NCBI GenBank assembly: GCA_900547225.1
Contig: URFW01000004.1
Location: 1-64,000 of the forward strand
Source of the DNA: an uncultured Mycoplasmatota bacterium
GTDB taxonomy: Bacteria; Bacillota_I; Bacilli_A; RF39; UBA660
Reading direction: 5' to 3'
DNA length: 64,000 bases
Notes under the pieces: model-generated
What the model was told of the DNA's origin: nothing
The model's input: the letters and a program-made list of their open reading frames with translations, nothing else
Database searches by the model: none
In this document: piece by piece, positions 7,866 to 16,700 of the stretch
Layout: the number at the start of each line of letters is the position of its first letter
How positions within the stretch are numbered: the stretch's first letter is position 1
Translations under genes and position numbers: made by a program

Positions 7866-10715
7866 ATGATAAATATTACTTCTATTAAAAACATTAAGAA
7901 TTTAAGTGATTATGAGATAATTGTTTCATCTAATTATGAGCTTTATTATAAAGAACTATTTGTTAATGAAAACATTACATTTAATACTGTTAGAAACTTT
8001 TTAATAAATAATTATGATGGAAGTAAAAAACTTATAAATGATACTCAAAAATACATTCTTATGAAGCAGGCTTTTAATAGTGTTAAAAAAAGTCTTTTAG
8101 TTTATAAAGATGTAACATCTTCTAGATTTATAACGGATTTAATAAATACTTATGATGATTTTAAGTCATATACTTTAATTAAAAATGCTAAAACAAGTGA
8201 TTTAAGTAAAATCTATGGTGAGTATGAAAAAATAATTTTAAGTAATAATTTAATAAACGAAAAATTACTTTTAGATGAGGTTATGAAAAATAATCATTTT
8301 ACATCTAAATATTTATTTTTAAGTGTGCAAGTGCCAAACCTAGATACACTTAAGTTAATTAACAAAATGAAAGATGAAGGTTGTGTACTTTTAGATTGTG
8401 ATACCATTAATAATAATTATTTAAAATGTAAATTGGGCGTTGATCAAAAGGATGTTTCTTTAGAAAATGAAACTTACTTTAAAGCATTAAATGACATATA
8501 TGATGAAGTGTCATTTGTTAATAATCTTATATCAAAAAATATATATGAGGGCTTATCTTATGATGATATTTTAATCGTGTGTGATAAAGATACTTATATT
8601 CCATACTTTGATTTACTACTTAATCATCCGTTTAATAATAGTAAAAAAACAGGTGTTTTAACAAACAGATTTATCAAAATATTATGTGATATATTAAGTG
8701 GCTGTTTTTCTTCTGATAATTTTATTAACTTACTTAAACTAGGACTATTTAATATCTCTGATAAGAAAATAGATAGCTTAGATAATTATGTTTATTCTTG
8801 GAATTTGGAAGATAAAAACTTTTATGAAGAGTTTACTTATAATCCAACTGGTAATAAAAAGAATTTTTCAAGTTTTGATATAAAAAAATTAGATTCTTTA
8901 AACAAAATAAAAGATGATGTTATATCTCCTATTAGAACGTTGCTTGAAAACGTAATTAACGAAAGTGATAAAACCCAAATTTTAAGATATTTTTATATGT
9001 ATCTTGATTGTGAAGGAATAATGGAAAAATTATTTGAAAAGGATAGCGAAGGTGCATTAAAATTAGTTAACGTATTTAATGATATGAATAATTACTTAAA
9101 TTCTAACGCAAGTTTTAGTGAGGTAATAGAGGTTCTTAAAAACATTTCATTTGAAAGTGATAAGACAGAAGTATATCAAGATACCATTACGATTAGTAAT
9201 TTAGAAGATTTTGTTTTAGAAGGTAAAAAAATAGTTTACTTTCTTGGAGCGACAAACGAATTTCTACCTAAGGAGTTTAAACCATCACATTTAATAAGCA
9301 CATACGACATAGATAAAGATAACTTAAATGAACTTGTTTTAGATAATAAGAATAAGTGGGATTTTTTATTTTCTCATCTTATCTTGTTTAAGAATGTTTA
9401 TGTTACAACGCCTAAGTTAGGAAATGACTTAAAATTAAAAGAAGCCTCTGTTATGTTAAATAAAGTGATAAAAAAAGATATAGAAATAGCTAAAATATAT
9501 GATAGAAAAAGCATGATTAAAGATTATGCAATTAAACTTTCAAATAAGAAAATAAATAAAGTATGTGACGATTATTTCTGCAAGATAAACGAAGTAAATG
9601 AGCATAACTTAAATTTAAGAATACCAAGCAATACTGCTTTAAAACTTTACTCTAAAACTTTAAACGTAAGTCCAAGCAGCATAGAAACGTATGCTAAGTG
9701 TCCTTTTTATCATTTCATTTTGTATGGATTAAAACTTAAAGTAAAAGAAAAATATCTATTTGATAGTAGGGAAGTAGGTACGTTTGTACATTACTTGTTG
9801 GAAAACGTAATTAAAAATGATATAGATAACATAAAAGAAGGAAACACATACGAAATAATAAAAAAATACTCCTTATCATACCTAAAAGATAATGGTAAAA
9901 TAATGGATAATAAAACGAAGTACTTAATAGAAGAACTTTCAAAATCAACGTCAAACGTTATAAATATGATTGTAAGTGAGCAGGAAAAATCACGGTTTAA
10001 ACCTACGTTTTTTGAGCTTAAAATAGATGATAATTCAACTGTTACGCCACTTTCTGTTAAACTTTTAAACGGAACTTTAAACATAAATGGAATAGTAGAT
10101 AGAGTAGATACTTATCAAGATGATGAAAACTTTTATTACCGCATTATAGATTATAAAACGGGTGAGAAAAAGTTTAGGTTAGATGAGGTTTTAATGGGAC
10201 TTAATCTTCAGATGCTTATTTATTTATTAGCAATTAAAAATAGTCATTCATTTACAGATAAAAAAATGATTCCATCCGCACTTTTATATTATCCAGCACT
10301 TTTAAAAGAATCTAAGTCGTCTAGAGGATTAACTTTAGAAGAAAAGGAAAAAAGTGTTTATGATAGATTAAAAATGAATGGTATTATTAATTCTTCTAGT
10401 GATGTTTTAGATTTATTTGGAGAGGATTTAAAATGCTATACCGATTCTTTTATAAGGGATAAATTATCTTTTGAAAAAGTCTTTAGTATGGATGATATAA
10501 ATAACGTTTTTGAATATATGATAAATACCATAAAAACAATTGGAAATAACATTTTAGATGGTAAAATAAGCGTAAGTCCAGTAGAAGATGGATGCAAATA
10601 TTGTAAGTTTAGTAGCATCTGTAAATTTGATAAAAAAATAGATAAGACAAGAAAAATAAAGTCTTATAAGAATACCGAAGTATGCCAAATGTTAGAAGGT
10701 GATAATAATGCCTAA
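7866..10715 (+). CDS. addB: AddB (RexB-type) subunit of helicase-nuclease
   Basis: A 949-residue subunit of the AddAB complex, which resects double-strand breaks for RecA-dependent repair. The C-terminal PD-(D/E)xK nuclease is clear: Asp-Tyr-Lys-Thr-Gly at about 762-766. Four cysteines (612, then 910, 913 and 919) have exactly the C...C-x2-C-x5-C spacing of the AddB iron-sulfur cluster. The N-terminus lacks a Walker A motif, unlike Bacillus AddB, so it is a shortened RexB-like form without ATPase. I chose ATG 7866 rather than the in-frame TTG 7857, because GAGAG at 7852-7856 sits 9 bases before the ATG and abuts the TTG. It overlaps addA by 8 bases. Confidence 0.9.
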   Translation: MINITSIKNIKNLSDYEIIVSSNYELYYKELFVNENITFNTVRNFLINNYDGSKKLINDTQKYILMKQAFNSVKKSLLVYKDVTSSRFITDLINTYDDFKSYTLIKNAKTSDLSKIYGEYEKIILSNNLINEKLLLDEVMKNNHFTSKYLFLSVQVPNLDTLKLINKMKDEGCVLLDCDTINNNYLKCKLGVDQKDVSLENETYFKALNDIYDEVSFVNNLISKNIYEGLSYDDILIVCDKDTYIPYFDLLLNHPFNNSKKTGVLTNRFIKILCDILSGCFSSDNFINLLKLGLFNISDKKIDSLDNYVYSWNLEDKNFYEEFTYNPTGNKKNFSSFDIKKLDSLNKIKDDVISPIRTLLENVINESDKTQILRYFYMYLDCEGIMEKLFEKDSEGALKLVNVFNDMNNYLNSNASFSEVIEVLKNISFESDKTEVYQDTITISNLEDFVLEGKKIVYFLGATNEFLPKEFKPSHLISTYDIDKDNLNELVLDNKNKWDFLFSHLILFKNVYVTTPKLGNDLKLKEASVMLNKVIKKDIEIAKIYDRKSMIKDYAIKLSNKKINKVCDDYFCKINEVNEHNLNLRIPSNTALKLYSKTLNVSPSSIETYAKCPFYHFILYGLKLKVKEKYLFDSREVGTFVHYLLENVIKNDIDNIKEGNTYEIIKKYSLSYLKDNGKIMDNKTKYLIEELSKSTSNVINMIVSEQEKSRFKPTFFELKIDDNSTVTPLSVKLLNGTLNINGIVDRVDTYQDDENFYYRIIDYKTGEKKFRLDEVLMGLNLQMLIYLLAIKNSHSFTDKKMIPSALLYYPALLKESKSSRGLTLEEKEKSVYDRLKMNGIINSSSDVLDLFGEDLKCYTDSFIRDKLSFEKVFSMDDINNVFEYMINTIKTIGNNILDGKISVSPVEDGCKYCKFSSICKFDKKIDKTRKIKSYKNTEVCQMLEGDNNA

Positions 10716-13700
10716 TTGGACAAAAGACCAGGCGTTAGCGATTAATAAGCGTGGTGGTAAAATAATTGTTTCAGCAGCAGCAGGATCTGGTAAAACAGCG
10801 GTTTTATCAGAAAGGGTAATAGAGTTTATTTTAAATGGCGGGGAAGTAAATCGTCTTTTAATTGTTACTTTTACAAAAGCAGCAGCAGGAGAAATGAAAG
10901 AACGTATTAAAAAGAAAATAGAAGAGGCCTACTTAAAAGACACTAAAAATGAACATTTAAGAAAACAAATCAATTTGGTTGATACGGCCTTAATAACTAC
11001 CATGGATGCTTTTTATGCAGACGTTGTAAAGCAAAACTTCGAAAAACTTAAAATAGATAGAGACTTTGACGTTTTATCTAATGAGGAAGAAAAAATATTA
11101 AAGGAAAAAGTAGTAAATGATGTTATCGAAGATGCATTTGACAATGTAGGAGACTTTAAGTTATTAGTAGATTTTTTTGATGGAAATGAAAAACTAAAAG
11201 CAAATATTTTTAAAGTATCAAATCATTTAGATACTGTGCCTTTTAAAGATGAGTACATAAAAAAAGCACTTAGTAATTATACTATAGAAAATGACTATTA
11301 TAAGGATGCCTTGTTAAAAAACATAAAACTTAAGATGAAGTCATATTCTTATATGTATGCTTCTTTATATGAGGATTTATATAACGAATCAAGTGATTTT
11401 GATAAGGTTTTGGAGGTGCTAAATAAAGAAAGAAATTACATAAACGAGTTTTTATGTTTATCGGATTTTGATTCTTTAGCATCATTAATTAGAAGAATAT
11501 CATTTGATACTTTAAGAACGCCAAAAGGACATAAAGATGATGCAGCATTAGTTAAGTATAAGGTTATAAGAGATGAATTTAAAGAAGAAATAAAAAAGAA
11601 GTTAAATGAGCTTATGTTTGTAAGTGATAGTTTATATGATGAAGAAAAAGAAAAAATGAAGTCCATACTTACTACTTTATTTGAAGTAGTAAGTAAGTTT
11701 GATAAAAAAATGATGGAAGAAAAGAAGAGAATATCATCTTTTAGCTTCTCTGATATAGCGCACTTTGTTATAAAATTATTAATTAAAGATGGTAAGAAAA
11801 CTCCTCTTGCTAAGTCTATGTCTTTAAAGTTTGATGAAATATTAATAGATGAGTACCAAGATACAAATAACTTGCAGAACGTTATTTTTAATGCGATATC
11901 AAAAGATAATTCAAATTTATTTATAGTAGGGGATGTAAAACAAAGTATATATAGATTTAGAAGTGCTTGTCCTGAGATATTTAATAATGATAAAAATAGT
12001 GCCAGCAAAGATGATTTTCCAAACCTTATTACGTTATCTAAAAACTTTAGAAGTAGAAAAGAAGTACTAGATTTTTGTAACTTTATATTTGAAAATACCA
12101 TGAGCAAATCATTTGGAGAAGTAAACTATGATAAAGATGAGAAGCTTTATTTAGGAGCATCTTTTGAAGAAGGCGAGAATTTAGATACCGAAGTCTTATT
12201 AATAGATGGAATGGAAACTAAAGAAAATTTGGATGATGATTTAAGTAAAGTACAAAAAGAAGCTATCTTAGTATCATCAAAAATAAAAGAGATGATTGAT
12301 TCGGGTTATAAAGTTTTTGATAATAAAAAAGGACAAAAAAGATGCATAAAACCTAGTGATATAGTAATATTACTTAGAAGTTTAAAAAACGCATCATTCT
12401 TTAGTGAAGCATTAAGTAAAAGAGGTATATCATCTTACCTTGAAAGTTCACTTGAATACTTTGATAATTATGAAGTTAAACTTGTTATAAACACTTTAAA
12501 AATAATTGATAATCCATATGATGATGTAGCATTAATGAGTTTTTTAGCATCACCTGTAATTAACGTTAGTTTAGATAAAATAGCAAAATTAAGAAGCACA
12601 AATAAGTCATCTTCTTTATATGAATCAGTAATTTGTGATGATGAAATAAAATGCATTATGGATAAGATAAAAGACGTAAGAAGTTTTAGTTATAACCATA
12701 AGTTGTATGAGTTACTAAACTTAGTGTATAAAGAATTTGATGTAATAGAAATATTATCTGGAATGGAAGGCGGATTAGTAAGGCAAAAGAACCTTTCCTT
12801 AATGGTTAGTTATGCAAAAACATTTGATGATAAAAACTTATCACTTCATGAGTTTATTAGTTACTTAGAAAACATAATATTAGGTAAGGGATCACTAGAG
12901 GGAATAAATCCTTTATCAGATGGTGATAACGTACTTATTACTACGATACATAAATCAAAGGGACTTGAATATCCAGTGGTTTTTGTAAGTGAAGCTGGTA
13001 AAAGTTTTAACTTTTCTGACTTAAGATCTGATCTAATGATTAATGATGATTTAGGAGTTTCATTTAACTTAAAAGATACAAAATACAAATTAAAGTATGA
13101 ATCTATACCTAACATGGTATTTAAGGAATACGAAAAAAATAAGATGTTATCAGAAGAAATAAGAATATTATATGTTGCATTAACAAGGGCTAAAGAAAAA
13201 ATAATAATAACTGGTTTTACTGGAAACTTAGAGCGTCTTATCTTAAAAGCGGCATCTAAAATGGGTGATGATGTTTTAGTATCTGATCTTTACTTAAAAT
13301 CATGTAAAAGCTATCTTGATATGATAATGCCATCCCTTCTTAGACATCCCGCTTTACATGAACTTAGATGTTTAAGTGATGTTACGCCAAAGACTTTTAT
13401 AACAGAGTCAAAGGTTTCTTTAAAGGTTTTAGGAGCATCTAGTATAAATGAGTCTGAGTTTTATGAAAAAGAGAAAATAGTAAAAGAAGATTTTAATTTA
13501 GAGTGGTATAAAAAAATATCAGACTTTAAGTATGACGGAAATGGGTCTATTCCTAAGTATTTAAGTGTAAGTGATATAAAACATAAAACGAAATACCAAA
13601 GAAAGCCTGACTTTTTAGATGGAAAGGTAAGTAGCATTAATAAAGGTACGTTATATCACTTATTATTGGAGCTTTTACCAGTTAAAAGGTATACCATTAA

Positions 13701-14127
13701 ATCGTTAGAAGAAGAAATAGATGAAATTATAAAAAATGGTAAGATTTTAGAAAGTGATAAAAAAATAATAAGATTAGAAGATATATTTTCATACCTTACA
13801 TCTGATATATATGAAAATCTTCTTTATAGTGATAAGTATTATAAAGAAATGCCTATTAATTTTTATATACCATCTTCTTACTATGATAATTCACTAAAAA
13901 GTGGTAATATATTATCTAGTGGTGTAATTGACTTGTTATTTATAACTAATGATACTTATAACATAGTTGATTATAAAACGGATAAGGTAAGTAGTATGGA
14001 TGAGTTAAAAGACTTATATAAAATTCAACTTGACTTATATGAAATAGCATTACGTGAGAAAATGAATGCTAAAAATGTTAGAAAATTTATTTACTCTATA
14101 TACTTAGGAAAGTTTATAGAAGTTTAA
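10708..14127 (+). CDS. addA: AddA helicase-nuclease subunit
   Basis: A 1139-residue UvrD-type superfamily 1 helicase fused to a C-terminal RecB-like nuclease; with AddB it unwinds and trims broken DNA ends. Visible motifs: Q motif near residue 6, Walker A AAGSGKT at 24-30, motif II DEYQDT at about 381, GDVKQSIYRFR after it, then TTIHKSKGLEYPVVF and YVALTRAKEK, and the nuclease Asp-Tyr-Lys-Thr-Asp near 1088. ATG 10708 is preferred to GTG 10699 because AGAAGG at 10694-10699 is correctly spaced for it. The start lies inside the end of addB, which implies translational coupling. glyA follows after 12 bases. Confidence 0.96.
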   Translation: MPNWTKDQALAINKRGGKIIVSAAAGSGKTAVLSERVIEFILNGGEVNRLLIVTFTKAAAGEMKERIKKKIEEAYLKDTKNEHLRKQINLVDTALITTMDAFYADVVKQNFEKLKIDRDFDVLSNEEEKILKEKVVNDVIEDAFDNVGDFKLLVDFFDGNEKLKANIFKVSNHLDTVPFKDEYIKKALSNYTIENDYYKDALLKNIKLKMKSYSYMYASLYEDLYNESSDFDKVLEVLNKERNYINEFLCLSDFDSLASLIRRISFDTLRTPKGHKDDAALVKYKVIRDEFKEEIKKKLNELMFVSDSLYDEEKEKMKSILTTLFEVVSKFDKKMMEEKKRISSFSFSDIAHFVIKLLIKDGKKTPLAKSMSLKFDEILIDEYQDTNNLQNVIFNAISKDNSNLFIVGDVKQSIYRFRSACPEIFNNDKNSASKDDFPNLITLSKNFRSRKEVLDFCNFIFENTMSKSFGEVNYDKDEKLYLGASFEEGENLDTEVLLIDGMETKENLDDDLSKVQKEAILVSSKIKEMIDSGYKVFDNKKGQKRCIKPSDIVILLRSLKNASFFSEALSKRGISSYLESSLEYFDNYEVKLVINTLKIIDNPYDDVALMSFLASPVINVSLDKIAKLRSTNKSSSLYESVICDDEIKCIMDKIKDVRSFSYNHKLYELLNLVYKEFDVIEILSGMEGGLVRQKNLSLMVSYAKTFDDKNLSLHEFISYLENIILGKGSLEGINPLSDGDNVLITTIHKSKGLEYPVVFVSEAGKSFNFSDLRSDLMINDDLGVSFNLKDTKYKLKYESIPNMVFKEYEKNKMLSEEIRILYVALTRAKEKIIITGFTGNLERLILKAASKMGDDVLVSDLYLKSCKSYLDMIMPSLLRHPALHELRCLSDVTPKTFITESKVSLKVLGASSINESEFYEKEKIVKEDFNLEWYKKISDFKYDGNGSIPKYLSVSDIKHKTKYQRKPDFLDGKVSSINKGTLYHLLLELLPVKRYTIKSLEEEIDEIIKNGKILESDKKIIRLEDIFSYLTSDIYENLLYSDKYYKEMPINFYIPSSYYDNSLKSGNILSSGVIDLLFITNDTYNIVDYKTDKVSSMDELKDLYKIQLDLYEIALREKMNAKNVRKFIYSIYLGKFIEV

Positions 14128-14139
14128 CAGGAGGAAAAT

Positions 14140-15378
14140 ATGGTTGATAAGATATTTAGTGTGATAGAAAAAGAAAAGATAAGACAGCAAAATACCATTG
14201 AGTTAATAGCATCAGAAAACTTTGTTAGCGAAAACGTACTTAAAGCACAAGGAAGTATTTTAACTAATAAGTATGCTGAAGGATATCCAGGTAAAAGATA
14301 TTATGGTGGATGTAAGTTTGTAGATGAAATTGAAAATATGGCAATAGATGCTGCTAAAGAGTTGTTTGGTGTAAGATTTGCAAACGTACAACCACATTCT
14401 GGTTCTTCTGCTAATATGGCTGTTTATCGCTCATTACTTAAAAAGAAAGACAAAATACTTTCCATGAGATTAGATGATGGTGGTCATTTAACTCATGGTA
14501 ACCCACTTAGTTTTTCTGGTGAGGATTATAACTTTGTGTTTTATGGTGTAGAAAAAGAAACAAGCACCATTAACTATGAAGAAGTTAAGAAAATAGCAAT
14601 GAGAGAAAAACCTAAATTAATAGTTGCAGGAGCATCTAGCTATCCAAGAAAAATAGACTTTAAGGCATTTAAGGAGATAGCAAGAAGTTGCGGTGCTTAC
14701 CTAATGGTTGATATGGCTCATATTGCAGGACTTGTTGCAGCAGGATTACACCAAAATCCTTGTAGGTATGCAGACGTTGTTACAACAACCACTCATAAAA
14801 CCTTAAGAGGACCAAGGGGAGGCTTAATTCTTACTAATAATGAACAAATAATTAAAAGAATAAACAAGACCGTTTTTCCTGGAATTCAAGGTGGACCTTT
14901 AATGCATGTTATAGCAGCTAAAGCAGTTTGTTTTGAAGAAGCTATGACACCTTCTTTTATAAATTATCAAAAAAAGGTAATTAACAATGCTAAAGTATTA
15001 TGCGATGCTTTAAAAATGGAAGGCTTTAAGATAGTTTCTAACGGAACTGATAATCACATTGTTTTAGTAGACGTTAAATCATCTGTTAACTTAACTGGTA
15101 AGGAAGCTGAGGAAATACTAGATGAAATAGGTATTACTTGTAATAAAAATATGATTCCATATGATATTACAACTCCTTTTATAACAAGTGGTATAAGACT
15201 TGGTACGGCTGCTATGACAACAAGAGGTTTTGATGAAAAAGACTTTAAAGAAGTTGCTAAAATAATTAGTACTTGCTTAACTAATTATGATAACAAAAAG
15301 GTAATAGATGATTTAAAACTAAGAGTTAAAAAACTATGTGATAACAACACTATATATGAGAAGGTGAAGTATGAATAA
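14140..15378 (+). CDS. glyA: Serine hydroxymethyltransferase
   Basis: A 412-residue PLP enzyme that converts serine and tetrahydrofolate to glycine and 5,10-methylene-THF, the main one-carbon source. The PLP lysine is Lys220 in TTTTHKTLRGPRGG; the N-terminal ASENF and the YAEGYPGKRYYGG substrate region are intact. Length is normal. It has a strong RBS (CAGGAGGA) 12 bases after addA and overlaps folD by 8 bases. The glyA-folD pairing places serine-derived one-carbon supply beside the next enzyme in that pathway. Confidence 0.97.
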   Translation: MVDKIFSVIEKEKIRQQNTIELIASENFVSENVLKAQGSILTNKYAEGYPGKRYYGGCKFVDEIENMAIDAAKELFGVRFANVQPHSGSSANMAVYRSLLKKKDKILSMRLDDGGHLTHGNPLSFSGEDYNFVFYGVEKETSTINYEEVKKIAMREKPKLIVAGASSYPRKIDFKAFKEIARSCGAYLMVDMAHIAGLVAAGLHQNPCRYADVVTTTTHKTLRGPRGGLILTNNEQIIKRINKTVFPGIQGGPLMHVIAAKAVCFEEAMTPSFINYQKKVINNAKVLCDALKMEGFKIVSNGTDNHIVLVDVKSSVNLTGKEAEEILDEIGITCNKNMIPYDITTPFITSGIRLGTAAMTTRGFDEKDFKEVAKIISTCLTNYDNKKVIDDLKLRVKKLCDNNTIYEKVKYE

Positions 15379-16210
15379 CATTATGGACGGAGTAGGTGCT
15401 AGCTTAACACTTAAAAAGAAAATAGCAAACGAAATAAAGCAAAAAAACTTAACGCCATGTCTTGCGGTTATTCAAGTAGGTGATAATAAGACAAGTGATA
15501 TATATGTAAGAAATAAAAATAAAGCTTGCGATATGGTAGGTATAAAATTCATAAACATTAAGCTTCCTGATACAATATCAGAAGATTTAATAATAAGTGA
15601 AATAGAAAGATTAAACTTAGATGACAACGTAAATGGTATTTTAGTTCAGCTTCCACTTCCACCATGTTTTGATGAGGGAAGAATAATAAATGCAATAAGC
15701 CCAGTAAAGGACGTTGATGGATTAACTTATCCTAACGTTGGTAACTTAGTTTTAGAAAATGAATGCTTAGTTTCTTGTACTCCTATGGGAGTTATGGAAT
15801 TACTTGATATGTATAACGTTAGCTTAAAAGGGAAAAACGCCTGCATTGTAGGACGCAGTAACTTGGTTGGAAAACCATTAATACAACTTCTTTTAGCACG
15901 TGATGCAACGGTTAGTATATGTCATTCTAAGAGCGTTGATATAAAAAGTTATACAAAAATGGCTGATGTCTTAATAGTTGCAGCAGGCCATCCTAACCTT
16001 ATAACAAAAGATATGGTAAAAGAAGGTGCTGTTGTAATAGATGTTGGGATAAATAAAGAAAATGATTCCTTAGTAGGAGATGTTTCATTTGATGAAGTAA
16101 GTAAAAAGGCTTCTTTAATAACGCCTGTTCCAGGTGGAGTTGGGCCAATGACAATAGCATCCTTACTAAAAAACGTAGTTAAAGCTTATAAATTTCAAAA
16201 TGGCAAATAA
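15371..16210 (+). CDS. folD: Methylene-THF dehydrogenase/cyclohydrolase FolD
   Basis: A 279-residue bifunctional enzyme that oxidises 5,10-methylene-THF to methenyl-THF with NAD(P)+ and hydrolyses it to 10-formyl-THF for purines and fMet-tRNA. The catalytic pair Tyr45 and Lys49 (YVRNK) is present, followed by VNGILVQLPLP, PVKDVDG, the dinucleotide-binding VGRSNLVGKPL and the C-terminal PVPGGVGPMTIASLL. ATG 15371 lies inside the end of glyA with GAAGGTGA upstream. It overlaps the Smr gene by 11 bases, so glyA-folD-smr is one operon. Confidence 0.97.
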   Translation: MNNIMDGVGASLTLKKKIANEIKQKNLTPCLAVIQVGDNKTSDIYVRNKNKACDMVGIKFINIKLPDTISEDLIISEIERLNLDDNVNGILVQLPLPPCFDEGRIINAISPVKDVDGLTYPNVGNLVLENECLVSCTPMGVMELLDMYNVSLKGKNACIVGRSNLVGKPLIQLLLARDATVSICHSKSVDIKSYTKMADVLIVAAGHPNLITKDMVKEGAVVIDVGINKENDSLVGDVSFDEVSKKASLITPVPGGVGPMTIASLLKNVVKAYKFQNGK

Positions 16211-16487
16211 AGTAACAGCACTAGATGACGTTTTTATAAATAATTTACCAACGCTTGATTTACATGGTGAAACAAGAGATTCATCAAGGGTATTAGTAAA
16301 AGAATTTATAGAAGATAATTACATTTTAAGAAACAAAAAAGTTTTAATAATACACGGAGTAGGAAAAGGCATAGTAAAGGATGAAACATACAAGGTATTA
16401 AAGCAAGATAAAAGAGTGTTAGAGTATCATGCTAATCATTATAATATGGGATGTACACTTGTATATATAAAAGAAAAACAAAATTAA
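16200..16487 (+). CDS. Stand-alone Smr domain protein
   Basis: A 95-residue protein consisting of a single Smr (small MutS-related) domain. It has the LDLHG motif at residues 19-23 and the HGVGKG loop near 54-59, both expected in Smr nucleases, which act on DNA or on stalled-ribosome mRNA depending on the family. It lacks the MutS2 body. It overlaps the end of folD and is the last gene of that operon. Role here unknown; a link with AddAB repair upstream is only positional. Confidence 0.88.
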   Translation: MANKVTALDDVFINNLPTLDLHGETRDSSRVLVKEFIEDNYILRNKKVLIIHGVGKGIVKDETYKVLKQDKRVLEYHANHYNMGCTLVYIKEKQN

Positions 16488-16537
16488 ACATTAATTTGAA
16501 ATTTAACTTCAAAATCGAAAAATTAAAAAATGACAAA

Positions 16538-16563
16538 GAAAGACTTGATTTAAGTCTTTTTTC
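16538..16563 (+). terminator. Terminator of the addBA-glyA-folD-smr unit
   Basis: Stem AAGACTT (16540-16546) with AAGTCTT (16552-16558), then T6. Confidence 0.8.
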
Positions 16564-16640
16564 TAATTTAAATAGTATTATAATTATGATAGTGATAAAA
16601 AAATGATAAATTTATACTTAAATAAAATTGTGTAAAATTA

Positions 16641-16669
16641 TTGACAATTGTCTGAAAAAGTGATAGTAT
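16641..16669 (+). promoter_or_regulatory. SigA-type promoter
   Basis: TTGACA (16641-16646), 17-base spacer, TAGTAT (16664-16669). It precedes the Cys-rich surface protein. Confidence 0.75.
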
Positions 16670-16700
16670 ATAGGGCATTCAAAACAAAGGGGGAATTTTG

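Noticed and set aside
11436..12107. A 223-codon open frame on the minus strand inside addA
   Set aside because: Composition is that of a mirror of a Lys/Asp-rich gene (Leu, Ser, Phe-rich), with no RBS; addA has all helicase motifs on the other strand.
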